A stretch of 64,000 nucleotides of DNA from Taxawa tesnikishii (nom. ined.) (Eukaryota > Ascomycota > Dothideomycetes > Dothideales): positions 372,001-436,000 of the forward strand of contig JAPDRO010000015.1 of NCBI GenBank assembly GCA_030247885.1, in the 5' to 3' direction. Positions 55,101 to 64,000 of this stretch are shown piece after piece; the first letter of the stretch is position 1; each line of letters starts with the position of its first letter. The position numbers were made by a program, and so were the translations under genes. The notes under the pieces are model-generated. The model made no database searches, had not been told where the DNA came from, and saw nothing but the letters and a program-made list of their open reading frames with translations.

Positions 55101-56157
55101 CTGCCCACCGCTGGCGCTGGCTGATTTGGTGGCTTCTGATCCGACTCCAAGACCAAACCCGCTTCGCCCTCATCTTCATATGGTCCTTCCACATGACGTA
55201 TAAGAGTATCTCTTGGAATCTCGAAGCGGTCGCTTTCCTGGTAGCCGACGTTGGCCATGGACTTGTCCACGAAATTTACCTGGACAGCAGGATCGCGCTC
55301 ATAGGAGGAAAAGGTGTCCACGATTCTGAGTGACGGTTTTGGCAAATTGAGGCGCTCCTTGGGGTTGTGAGTTGGCAGTGGCACGATGCGAGGTGCTGGT
55401 GGCGAGCCGAGACCACTCAACATTGATTCCGGACGTCGTGGCGGTCTTCCTGGCTTTCTCTTGGGTGTAGCTGCTGTAACATTTTCTTGCGATAGTCCTG
55501 GTTGAGCTAATCCGGGAACAAGACTGGATACGCTCAGACCCACAGGTTCGCTCTCCTCTATGCTGCTGCCGTTCGTTGTGGCCTGCTTGAGAAGAGGGGC
55601 TTCACCCCATTCTTTCCTCTTCCATCCACTTCGTCGGTGGTGAAGACCATCAGCTCAGAGCCTATATCCAGATCCGGATGAAACTCCTCCCAGCTTCTCT
55701 CTTCTCTTGGTTTATAACCATCGCTTGCCTGACTCGCAGCAGCGGCTGCCGCGGCACTGCTGTACCGGGGCCTCGGTGTTGCCGCTGGTCTTCCAGTACG
55801 TCTTCCTTCCCTCTCCCGATCTCTCCTTGGTCGCGCAGTTCGTACTGTCTTTGGGCTGACTTCTTTGTCATCAGGCAAGACCAGTATAGGGGCTGCGACT
55901 TCCTCATCGTCATCTCCTCTGCTCTTTGGAGCGGGAGTCTCATACATGATCTCGTCCGACTCTTTTGACTCCTTAGACTCCGGCTGTATGTCGTTTCCGT
56001 CCGCATCAACCCATCGACCTCCACCACCGGGCCCACCGGGGACGTACTTGCGACGTTTGGGTGGAGGGCCGGAGTCCGCGTTGGGGTTGGACGGGGTGAT
56101 GCGTGGCCGGGCGGGCGTGCGCGTAGGTCGGCGCGCCGAGCTGGGAGGGGCTGCCAT
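52118..56157 (-). CDS. NTO1: NTO1-type PHD finger protein, NuA3 histone acetyltransferase subunit
   Basis: Five exons: 56157-54952, 54901-54633, 54577-54410, 54348-53492 and 53431-52118; all borders are GT-AG and in phase. A basic, Pro-rich N-terminus leads to the conserved block [24 protein letters not shown] finger follows ([18 protein letters not shown]), then a zinc knuckle ([26 protein letters not shown]) and an extended PHD finger ([14 protein letters not shown]). This is the BRPF/Nto1 layout that reads histone H3 tails in chromatin. The end carries [16 protein letters not shown] and [10 protein letters not shown]. The frame breaks twice, each fixed by one added base: the TTT (A3) run at 55613-55615 and the GGGG (C4) run at 52560-52563. 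Length about 1270 residues. Confidence 0.9.
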
Positions 56158-56891
56158 GTTCAGTGTCGATATCTCCGTCCGGTCAGAAGGCGCAAGATGC
56201 GCGCGGGTAGCATGTAGATGCGTGGGGTCCGGAGAAGGGGGTGACAGAGCAGGTTCAGCGCTGCGGAATGGGTTCGCGGCGGCGCATCGGGTGTGTTGCG
56301 TCCTTTGGCTTCACCAGCGGCGCGAGAAACGCGTGAATGCTTGGTATTGTCGTTCTTCAGTGGTTGTCAGATGCGAGCGTGGTTCGCGCGCGTGTCGGTC
56401 GCTGTAGCTTGGGGTGTGTCGTTAGAGTATGCCAAGAAGCGATGTGCAGTAGTGCATGCAGGGGCCAAGCTTCAATCACGATCCCAGATTCGCCATTCTT
56501 CAGGAGCCGCATCACCTGTACCTGAGTGGATGATTAATTGCCGACCCTTATCCGCCAACCGGCTATCGTTCCAACTGCCTACTAGGAACTGTCATGGCCG
56601 CATGATACCGAGTCGTTCTCTTGGCTCTTTCGTATCGTATGTTGTCGTGCGCTTCGTCGAGGTAGGCTTCACCGATTTCTTTGATAGCATGAACGCACGT
56701 ATTCGCCCTAGCAGAAGCAGCAGTTGGGATATACAGAAAGGATCCGCTCTGGGCTCCCTCAGACCTTACTAAAACTACATTGGTAGCTTCTTGGATACCT
56801 GCCATCACGAAAAGTCGTATCGCATGTGACTCGAGGTAGCCACCAATAGCCCATCGCGACACCTCTCATTTACTGCTTTCACGACACCGCT
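56158..56891. promoter_or_regulatory. Divergent promoter between NTO1 and the cystinosin gene
   Basis: The 734-base spacer separates two genes transcribed in opposite directions. Frames across it are open by chance (GC-rich) and not convincing. Confidence 0.5.
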
Positions 56892-58103
56892 ATGACAGAG
56901 GGTTTGTTCGCTCGAAGCGATGATGTCGTACATCTGGAGAGGCTGTTGTGGCAATCAACATCGCGGTAGGTGATGTTCAGTTGTCCGCTCATGCTCGATG
57001 TTGCAATCTCTGGCTGACCCCGTGGTTCCCACAGCCTCCTTGGTTGGATATAGTAAGTAAGCTATTCAGTTGATCAGTCTACCATGTTGGTATCAGTAGT
57101 CCTGCAAACCGGAACCGGAAACAGTCCCAGGTTTTGTCTCGATCACGAATATTTACCTGCGGTTAGCTTCATCTGCTGGTCGCTTTCATTCTACCCTCAG
57201 CCCATCCTGAACTTCCGCCGACGCTCGACTGCCGGTCTCACTGTCGACTTTCCTATGCTCAATCTTCTTGGCTTCATCTGCTACACCATCTTCACCGCTT
57301 GCTTTCTCTACTCACCATCGATCCGACGGCAATATGCGCTACGTCATCCGTATGCGCCAGAACCGACAGTGCGATTCAACGATTTTGCATTCGCGTTGCA
57401 CGCTGCAATACTATGTGTCGTGTGGTGTTCACAACTCTGGCAACCTCGTCTTTGGGGCTTTGAAGAAGTCAAGGGTCGACGGGCTAGCCGTGTCGCCCTG
57501 GGCATTTTCTGGGGATGCGTACTGGGGACTGTCGTCACAGCGCTTATCGTATGGGTCCGAGACGACGGCAACGAAGACGTCGAAAGCTGGGCAGGTATCG
57601 ATGTGGTAAGCGCTTCCGTGCTATGCAAATATAAGCTTGTTCTGACCATACCCCAGGTATACGCTCTCTCATACGTGAAGCTTGTCATAACGGTTTGCAA
57701 GTACATACCACAAGCATGGTTCAACTATCGTCGGAAATCCACGGATGGCTGGTCCATCACGAACATACTATTGGATTTCACAGGCGGAATCCTGAGCATT
57801 GTGCAGCTTCTGATCGACAGCGCGCTGGAGGCCGACTGGAGTGGAGTGACAGGTAACCCGGTCAAGTTCGGTCTGAGCAACCTCAGCATCTTCTTCGACG
57901 TGATCTTCATGATCCAGCACTTTGTTCTGTATCGGGGAGTGAAGGAAGAAAAGGGCATGACTACGAGGATGAACATGGCCGAGAACGGAGGCCGCTACTC
58001 GAAAACGCATAGACTCAGTATTGGGTTGTATATAGAACACGTGAGGCTGAGACTTGTCGACTTTCGGGCCCACGCTCGGAGACCTCTGGAGGATGTGTTT
58101 TGA
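56892..58103 (+). CDS. Cystinosin-like PQ-loop transporter
   Basis: Four exons, 56892-56965, 57035-57052 (18 bases), 57167-57605 and 57657-58103, join in phase and give 325 residues. The first PQ-loop is [20 protein letters not shown], which is only complete when the two small 5' exons are used; this is why I start at 56892 and not at the later ATG 57084. The second PQ-loop is [20 protein letters not shown], followed by [16 protein letters not shown]. Seven helices are expected. Family members export cystine from lysosomes or vacuoles with protons; yeast Ers1 is the fungal relative. The tail after YRGVKEEK is basic and probably cytosolic. Confidence 0.9.
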
Positions 58104-59206
58104 CTCGTTTGGAGAGTTCGGCAAAGGAAGCGACATGGGGATGCTAGGCCGCGAGCGATAGTTGCTTTTCAGGGAAAGTAGCACAGATCTTGAGGATGAG
58201 ATCTACGGTTAGATCTCCGAGACGGATCAGCGACAGGGATCGCGCATTAGGTGATAGTGAAGATCGAGGCTAACGCTAGCCAATGCCATGCATTTCCAGC
58301 CTCCATTTTTGGGGGCGTAGTCTTCCTGTCTTCGGTGGTTATTACAGACATGCTCTCTCGGTAGACACTGGAAACCCAGCGCGCATCCGTCTAAGCAACG
58401 CCTCATGATCTTCATCACCCTCGGGGTGCAAGTCCAGATGGATGAGATATCTGCAGACGGGGCTCATGACGTCTGTGGTGTCTTACGATGTCGGCAGTCC
58501 AGACAACGGCTGGGAGGCTTGCAGACGGTGCGAGCACTAGTGGGGGCACGGTCAGCAGGACCTAATCTTCTGCAAACCTCTACAGGCGCGGGAAGGCAGA
58601 CGCTCCTCATTCGGCAGGCACGATCCTCGGGGAGCCGACGGAGTCGAGGTTTAAACCTGCAAGGGTAGGATGGATGTTTCAATTCTGTAAGAGAAGCTTG
58701 ATCAGATAAGTTTAGAATCGAACAGAGATGGCCAGCGCGGCAATAATGATGAAAGCACGCGTTCATGATGCCCCTCCATCTCTACACGTACAATACAGAC
58801 TTTCAGCCGTTCGGTTTGTCTTACAGTGAAACGAACGGCTCGACAACGCAGAAACGAGTGTGTACACCACACCATCCACATTGCAGCCAACCTCCCGATC
58901 AACGAGCGGCAACTAGGCTAGACCATCCGTCCAGACCCTGTCATTGTCATGCATTGAAGTGGCCGAAGACATGGCGGCAACTTATTCGTTGGTGCGTCCC
59001 CTTCTTCCCTAGTCTATGTGTAGCATCCACGTCGTCATCTACTCCCGGTCGAGCTCAAATACCATTGATACCTGACGCGCCGGCCTCGCTGGTCGCGTTT
59101 CCTCAGCTCCTGATCTGCGCTACCTATTCATGCACATGAGGATCCTCGTGAAACGACATTACTAACGCGCTCCGAGTACCCCTCTGGTCCGTCAAGTCTG
59201 CGAGAC
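58104..59206. other. Spacer of 1.1 kb
   Basis: 3' flank of the cystinosin gene and promoter of the RGS-LOV gene. No coding signal, repeat or RNA gene is seen. Confidence 0.5.
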
Positions 59207-61598
59207 ATGGACCGTTCCTCGTCCAGACTCAATGACCGGCCAATGCCAACTTCGGTCGACACGTCCGCGAGGATGCCCAGGATCGTCACTGAACAGAGCC
59301 CAGGTTCTGCGGTTGGAGAGCCTCTGGTTCACGACTTCCAGATGCACTACAACCATGTCCCGCCCAATAAGCGCTCTCCGACACCCCAATCACCACACGA
59401 TCTACCGGCAGCAATGTCCTTCAGCACCCCGGAGCTCGATGGCGACCAAGCTCCTCCGCCGCCCGACTTTGCCAAACGACGCGCTCACGCCAATAGAAAG
59501 AGCCTGGAAGTCAGACATCAAGCTGCTCCCCGGATCGCAACACAACAAGCTAACAGCAATCTGCCCCGACATGCCCTCGCAAGGGAGCGGCAGCAAAGCT
59601 CATCAACCGCTTCAGTGAACACTACGCTGGGACCTGGTGAGCGAAGCTCTGAAGAATCGGTCTTCTCGCAAGAGACGACGGCGACATCCATACAAACGCT
59701 TCCGCCTCTCCAGACGAAGGGACCACCAGACGAGACAGATCAGCTCGAGCCGGTTCTGGAGGATGACCCGAAGAACTTTGACCTTGTCACCGCGCCGCCT
59801 GAAGAAACCACCGGACTGTATCAGCTGGAGAAGCGCGCAGAACAGCTTTTGTCCAGTGAGCATCTGCGATTGATATTTTCGGATCCCCAATTGCTGCTGA
59901 ATTTCACTGGATTCCTGAGTGCTTTCCGTTCACAGAGCATCTCGACTTTAATCTACTACCTGGACGCACTGAAGGCGCTTCGAGCCATCGAGTATGCAAA
60001 TGCGATTGCTGAAGCTCTTGAGCCCATACCAGGACTCGACTTTACTTCGCAAAGTCCGAGAATCACACAGAATCCGGCACTGCAGGAGAAGGCCGATCGC
60101 GCGTTTGATATGCTCGTTCGTGAGGACCTTCCTGCATACATCGCGCATGTCTGGATCCAGGTTGTGAGCGTCAGTATTCAGAGGCGGATAACGGGTACTC
60201 TTGCGCCGCACCTGCGAGAAGCTTCCGAGGGTTTGGCTGAGGTCTTCTGCCTGAGTGATCCTTCCAGACCTGACAATCCTATCGTCTTCGCGTCAGAAGG
60301 TGATGAGATCTGAGCACTGTGCTATTTGAGCGTGGGTTGACGTTTGGCAGAGTTCCACCGCACAACTCAGTATGGCATGAACTACGCCATAGGTCGGAAC
60401 TGCCGCTTCTTACAAGGACCACGCACCAACCCCAACTCAGTTCGCCGGCTAGCGGAAGCTGTCAGAGCAGGCAAAGAAACCACTGAGGTTTTCGTGAACT
60501 ACCGACGCGATGGATCGCCCTTCATGAATCTGTTAATGATAGCACCATTGATGGACTCCAGGGGCACCATTCGCTATTTCATCGGCGCGCAAACGGACGT
60601 TTCTGGGCTACTGAAAAATTGCACGGATCTGGAAGCTCTACAGAATCTGGTCGAACGTGCTGAGAACCCAGTACTTGCTGCGGCGGAGGACGAAGAAAAC
60701 CACAAGGACGAACTCCAGGCTCTGACCGAGATGTTCAACGCAACCGAGTTGGATACCGTCCGCAAGTTTGGCGGCAGCATGCATAGGGAGCACGCAGACG
60801 AGAGCGACCGTGAGAGCATCGCTTCGCATCGTCCACGGCTCGTTCTCAAGGATCGTGGCACCGAAGTGGTAGAGCAAGCCCGGTCAAGAGAGGAGTTGAA
60901 TCCGGACGGCAGCGTTCGCTTGAACGGCAGACTGCCAGGTGTCTACCAAAACGTACGTTTCGACCATACAGCCACCATCGTGCAGCATCGAAAAGCTGAC
61001 TTGATAACAGTATCTCCTCGTTCGCCCCGCGCCCTCCCTCCGTATCCTCTTCACATCGCCCTCCCTTCGCGTCCCTGGAATCCTACAATCACCTTTCCTG
61101 TCCCGTATCGGTGGCTCCTCACGCGTCCGTAAGGACCTCGAGCAGGCGCTTGGGGAAGGCCGCGGCGTCACCGCGAAGATCCGGTGGCTCACTAGGCCGG
61201 ACGAAGAAGGAGAAGGAGAAGGCCGGAGCAGATGGATCCATTGCACGCCTTTGCTCGGACACAGCGGCGCAGTAGGCGTGTGGATGGTGGTCCTGGTCGA
61301 CGAGGAAGGCGAACGAGAAACAAAGAGGAGGTTCCGCGCTGCACCGCCCATCGCGAACACAATTGGCGGGAAGGAGTATGTTGGCAGGATTGTTAGAGAC
61401 AAGGCCTACCGCCACATACCAACAGCGAACACGCCCAGTACGGGATCGTACGATGGTGCTGGCGGATACTTCGCTGGGCAAGCACCCGCCCCGAAGAAGT
61501 CTCAGCTTGCGGGTGTGCAGGATGCGACGGCGAGGCCCAGCAGTGTTCTTAGTGGGAAAATCGCCCCACAGAGTGAGCTGTCCTTTGCATTGAAATGA
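59207..61598 (+). CDS. RGS-LOV blue-light receptor (BcLOV4-like)
   Basis: Exons 59207-60299, 60351-60952 and 61011-61598 join in phase and give 760 residues. A disordered Ser/Pro-rich N-terminus (1-190) precedes an RGS-like domain at about 205-340 (QLEKRAEQLLSSEHLRLIF; LLNFTGFLSAFRSQSISTLI). The LOV domain follows at about 350-465: GRNCRFLQGP holds the Cys that bonds flavin, NYRRDGSPFMNLL the flavin-binding residues and YFIGAQTDVSGL the signalling Gln. After a linker the C-terminal block YLLVRPAPSLRILFTSPSLR begins a conserved tail. In Botrytis BcLOV4, blue light frees an amphipathic helix next to the LOV domain and drives binding to anionic plasma-membrane lipids. A link from light to G-protein signalling is likely but not shown here. 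The frame is intact. Confidence 0.9.
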
Positions 61599-62886
61599 GG
61601 CTCAACAAGAAGAGGAGGAATTAGTGCACAACGAACAGACAGATTTTGGACGACCTAAGGCTTTCAGGCGGGCAGAGAAGCTCCTCGGTGGCCTGCGCAT
61701 GGTTTGCTCGGGTGTTTTTGCTGTGTATGAGGAAAGGTTGGGCAATGCCTTGCCCTCTTTGCTCACGTTTGTCAATCGTCGACTCCTAGCGATGGCGTCC
61801 GTTCGAGGCCATGCATGTAAAGTGGCGAAGCTGGAGGATGTGCATAGTATGATATATGAATATACCCTAATGCATGGAAGCGTCTGTATATGACTTTTGC
61901 TTAGTATCAATGCACGGGTTTGCTCTACTTCTGGTGTTGTTACGACAGTAGAGTGGGAGGTTTCTGAATCTGAGGCTTGGCGAGTCAACAAGTCAGGCCT
62001 CTCGGCTCCCTCTCCTCACGTCTCCTCACCTCACCCTTGCTATCTTTGCTGCTCCAACTGTTGTTAGCCGCTGTCACGGCTCCACCGCAATGGCCTGCAC
62101 GGAATCTGGCTTGCAACACACCGGTCAGGGACTGTTTTACCTCGGTTGATCCGCTCGTCAGAAGAGCCGGGCTGCTTGCAACCAACCAGAATAGCCGCCG
62201 AAGATTTCGACGCGCCAGGGCAAGCAAACAAACACACAGGAATAGGCCGAAACAGGCGCGTCGCCCACGATTGTCATCTTCGCTAACCCACATGACGTCC
62301 AACGTGGTAGGCGCCGGCGGCCGGCAGACCACTGAAACGGTCATGGTTGATTTTCGACCTCTGCTCTGACGAAGCGCGCAATGGATGCTGCTTGCACAGT
62401 CTCAGCCTTACGGCAGGTGGCACACAGAAATAGAAAACGACCGAGGTCGCATCGCACTAGCAGACAAAATGGCTGCTTGTTTCATGTGTCGCATCGTGTT
62501 CGACTGGTCGGGCCCGTATTGACAGACCAGCCGTTCCTGCTTCCGTCTGTGGAAAGAGGCCCTGGGAAAGGTCTATAAGACTCTCCAGGCCGCCATCAGG
62601 TGGCCTCGGGCTTTGTTTTCGCTGTCAGGCTCTTTTCACACTATCCCATTCTCAATCCCTTCTTCCTGTTTTCTTGTGTTCTTTCCTTGAGTCCCTCCTT
62701 CCAATCTGGTCATTGGGGTTTCGTCTGTCTTCTTGACGCCCTTAATCGTTAATCTACCTTCTTTTGTCTTCGGCTGAACCCCGATCTTGCATGAGCTATC
62801 CGTCCTATACTAGTCTTCTACATTCAATCCTTGAACTTTCCGTCTGCTGTTAAAGTATACACGACCGTTACGAAATAACGACTGAA
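61599..62886. other. Spacer of 1.3 kb
   Basis: The last 250 bases form a pyrimidine-rich leader before the Myb-like gene. A minus-strand frame at 61985-62344 is open for 119 codons but has no intron signals or recognisable content. Confidence 0.45.
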
Positions 62887-63764
62887 ATGCCAAAAGAACA
62901 GAAGGCCCCTGCTACCATGCACCGTGTGTCACCCATGGCGAGCAATTCTAGGCAAGCGCCTGCCACCGAACACCAGCCATCAACCCAGCGCAACGCTGCA
63001 GTCTGGAACGCCACAGATGATGAGACCCTTCTTTCAGCGAGAGCGTCTGGTCTCAACTGGCAGCCGATAGCGGTAAAGTACTTCCCCACCAAGACGGCGA
63101 ATGCATGCCGAAAACGGCACGAAAGACTTATGGAGCGCCGCAACGTTGAGGATTGGGATGGAGAAAAGCTCGAGCGGCTTGCCAGAGAGTATATGGAGTG
63201 CAGGAAGGAGATGTGGAGCATCCTTGCCGCTAGACTCGGAGAGCGATGGGCAGTCATTGAAGCCAAGGTAATTCCTTCGATAGGACGTCTAGAGTAGCAA
63301 TCGCTAACGCCCGCACAGTGCATGCAAAGGGGTCTCAAAACCTTCAGACCGCCGCACGCGCCGCACAGAAAAGGGCCACCGCGGACGAGGGCCGACCTGA
63401 GCGAGGTAATGAAGACCACAACTCGGACAGCGGCATCGGTTGTTCGGACGCTGAGATGGAGGCAGGCGATGCCAGCGGCCCCTCCTCTGCGGGACCACGA
63501 CTGCGACCACTTCAGCCCCTCATCCATGAGCAACAGCAACCGACTCAGAACGTACCGTCGCCCCTCAACCTGCCTCTGTACCAACCTCCGGTGCAGCAGT
63601 GGATGCGAGCACAGATGGCGCCAGGTCCTCCGCCAGAGCCTCCGTACAACGCTGTGCGTTCTCGGCGCGAACGAGAGCAGCACAGCCACTCGCCCACCCA
63701 TAGCCAGCGTGGATCAATCAGTATCCAATCTATGCTGTCGCCTGCTGAGGTTTCGCACGCTTGA
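62887..63764 (+). CDS. Myb/SANT-like DNA-binding protein
   Basis: Exons 62887-63267 and 63319-63764 are separated by a GTAATT...ACAG intron in phase 0. The first exon carries two Myb-like repeats: WNATDDETLLSARASGLNW... CRKRHERLM, then WDGEKLERLAREYMECRKEM...GERWAVIEAK. After the intron the reading is CMQRGLK, then a one-base gap in the AAAA run at 63337-63340. With A5 it continues NLQTAARAAQKRATADEG and the acidic SDSGIGCSDAEME, which is a common tail in this fungal family. It ends in a Pro/Gln/Ser-rich region (HSPTHSQRGSISIQSM). A nuclear transcription factor role is likely; targets are unknown. Confidence 0.72.
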
Positions 63765-64000
63765 ACATTGACTTCGACGTGCGGCCAGGGTCCGTTTCAT
63801 GGCTGCTGCGCCGCGTGCTACCACCCTTGTCCACCACTCTTGTCCAGTGATGTTCGGAAGTGGACAGGTTTCGACCTGAGCTCACTTGAGCTTCGTCTTT
63901 GCTCTATTCGGGCTCCACTTCGGCCCCGCTTGAACTCTACTCGAGCTCCGCTTCGAGCTATACTCAACTTCGTTCGCTTCCGATTGTTAGTGGAGAAGTT
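63765..64000. repeat. Degenerate CTTCG/CTCGAG-rich repeats at the window end
   Basis: From about 63875 the sequence is a string of imperfect 10-16 base units built on GAGCT and CTTCG (GAGCTCCGCTTCGAGC and variants). Two copies of CCACCA(C)CCTTGTC-type sequence lie just before. No gene is visible. Confidence 0.5.

Noticed and set aside
61985-62344. Minus-strand frame of 119 codons
   Set aside because: No recognisable content or splice sites; lies in the spacer upstream of the Myb-like gene.
1-64000. Search by eye for tRNA genes, rRNA, CRISPR arrays, transposon ends and LTR or virus-like elements
   Set aside because: No tRNA B-box-like sequence, no spaced direct repeats, no terminal inverted repeats and no reverse transcriptase, integrase or capsid motifs were noticed. 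A tRNAscan or repeat search would be needed to be certain.

Overview
The window looks like nuclear DNA of a filamentous ascomycete. Most genes carry short GT-AG introns of about 50-90 bases, and many intergenic spacers are 0.5-2 kb and hold microsatellites. The gene set is typical of mould-type fungi: a SepA/Bni1 formin, a Chs7-type chitin synthase chaperone, an RGS-LOV blue-light receptor, Pdx1, Crt10 and Nto1. A class Dothideomycetes origin is my inference from the overall style. No rRNA, tRNA, CRISPR array, retroelement or virus-like element was recognised.

Layout. 1-9.9 kb: a SWIM zinc-finger (Shu2/Sws1-like) gene cut by the window edge, a DHA1 MFS transporter, a secreted GH43 glycosidase, PDX1 (E3-binding protein of pyruvate dehydrogenase) and a decayed F-box gene, all on the minus strand, plus short unrecognised coding pieces. 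10-20.5 kb: a BCAS3/WD40 protein and a large formin, both plus strand. 21-30.5 kb: small unrecognised genes, a mitochondrial release-factor-like protein, a small membrane protein, a CRT10 homologue, two adjacent unrecognised genes and a LOG-type phosphoribohydrolase. 31-43 kb: a Rab GTPase, a Chs7-like chaperone, an NCS1 nucleobase permease, a bifunctional 6-phosphofructo-2-kinase/fructose-2,6-bisphosphatase and a DUF202 protein. 43-50 kb: RNase H1, two low-complexity hypothetical genes, SPT4 and the PP5-type phosphatase. 52-64 kb: the NuA3 subunit NTO1, a cystinosin homologue, the RGS-LOV photoreceptor and a Myb/SANT-like protein.

The genes do not form one pathway cluster. They are mostly housekeeping genes with a few polarity and cell-wall genes (formin, Chs7, Rab), transporters and chromatin factors.

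The most important general observation is that many otherwise well-conserved genes are interrupted by one-base (once possibly two-base) frame breaks. Nearly all lie in a short homopolymer or dinucleotide run, and most look like a missing base. At least eleven such breaks fall in genes I can name. The simplest reading is systematic assembly or sequencing error, so gene models here should be checked against reads before any of these genes is called a pseudogene.
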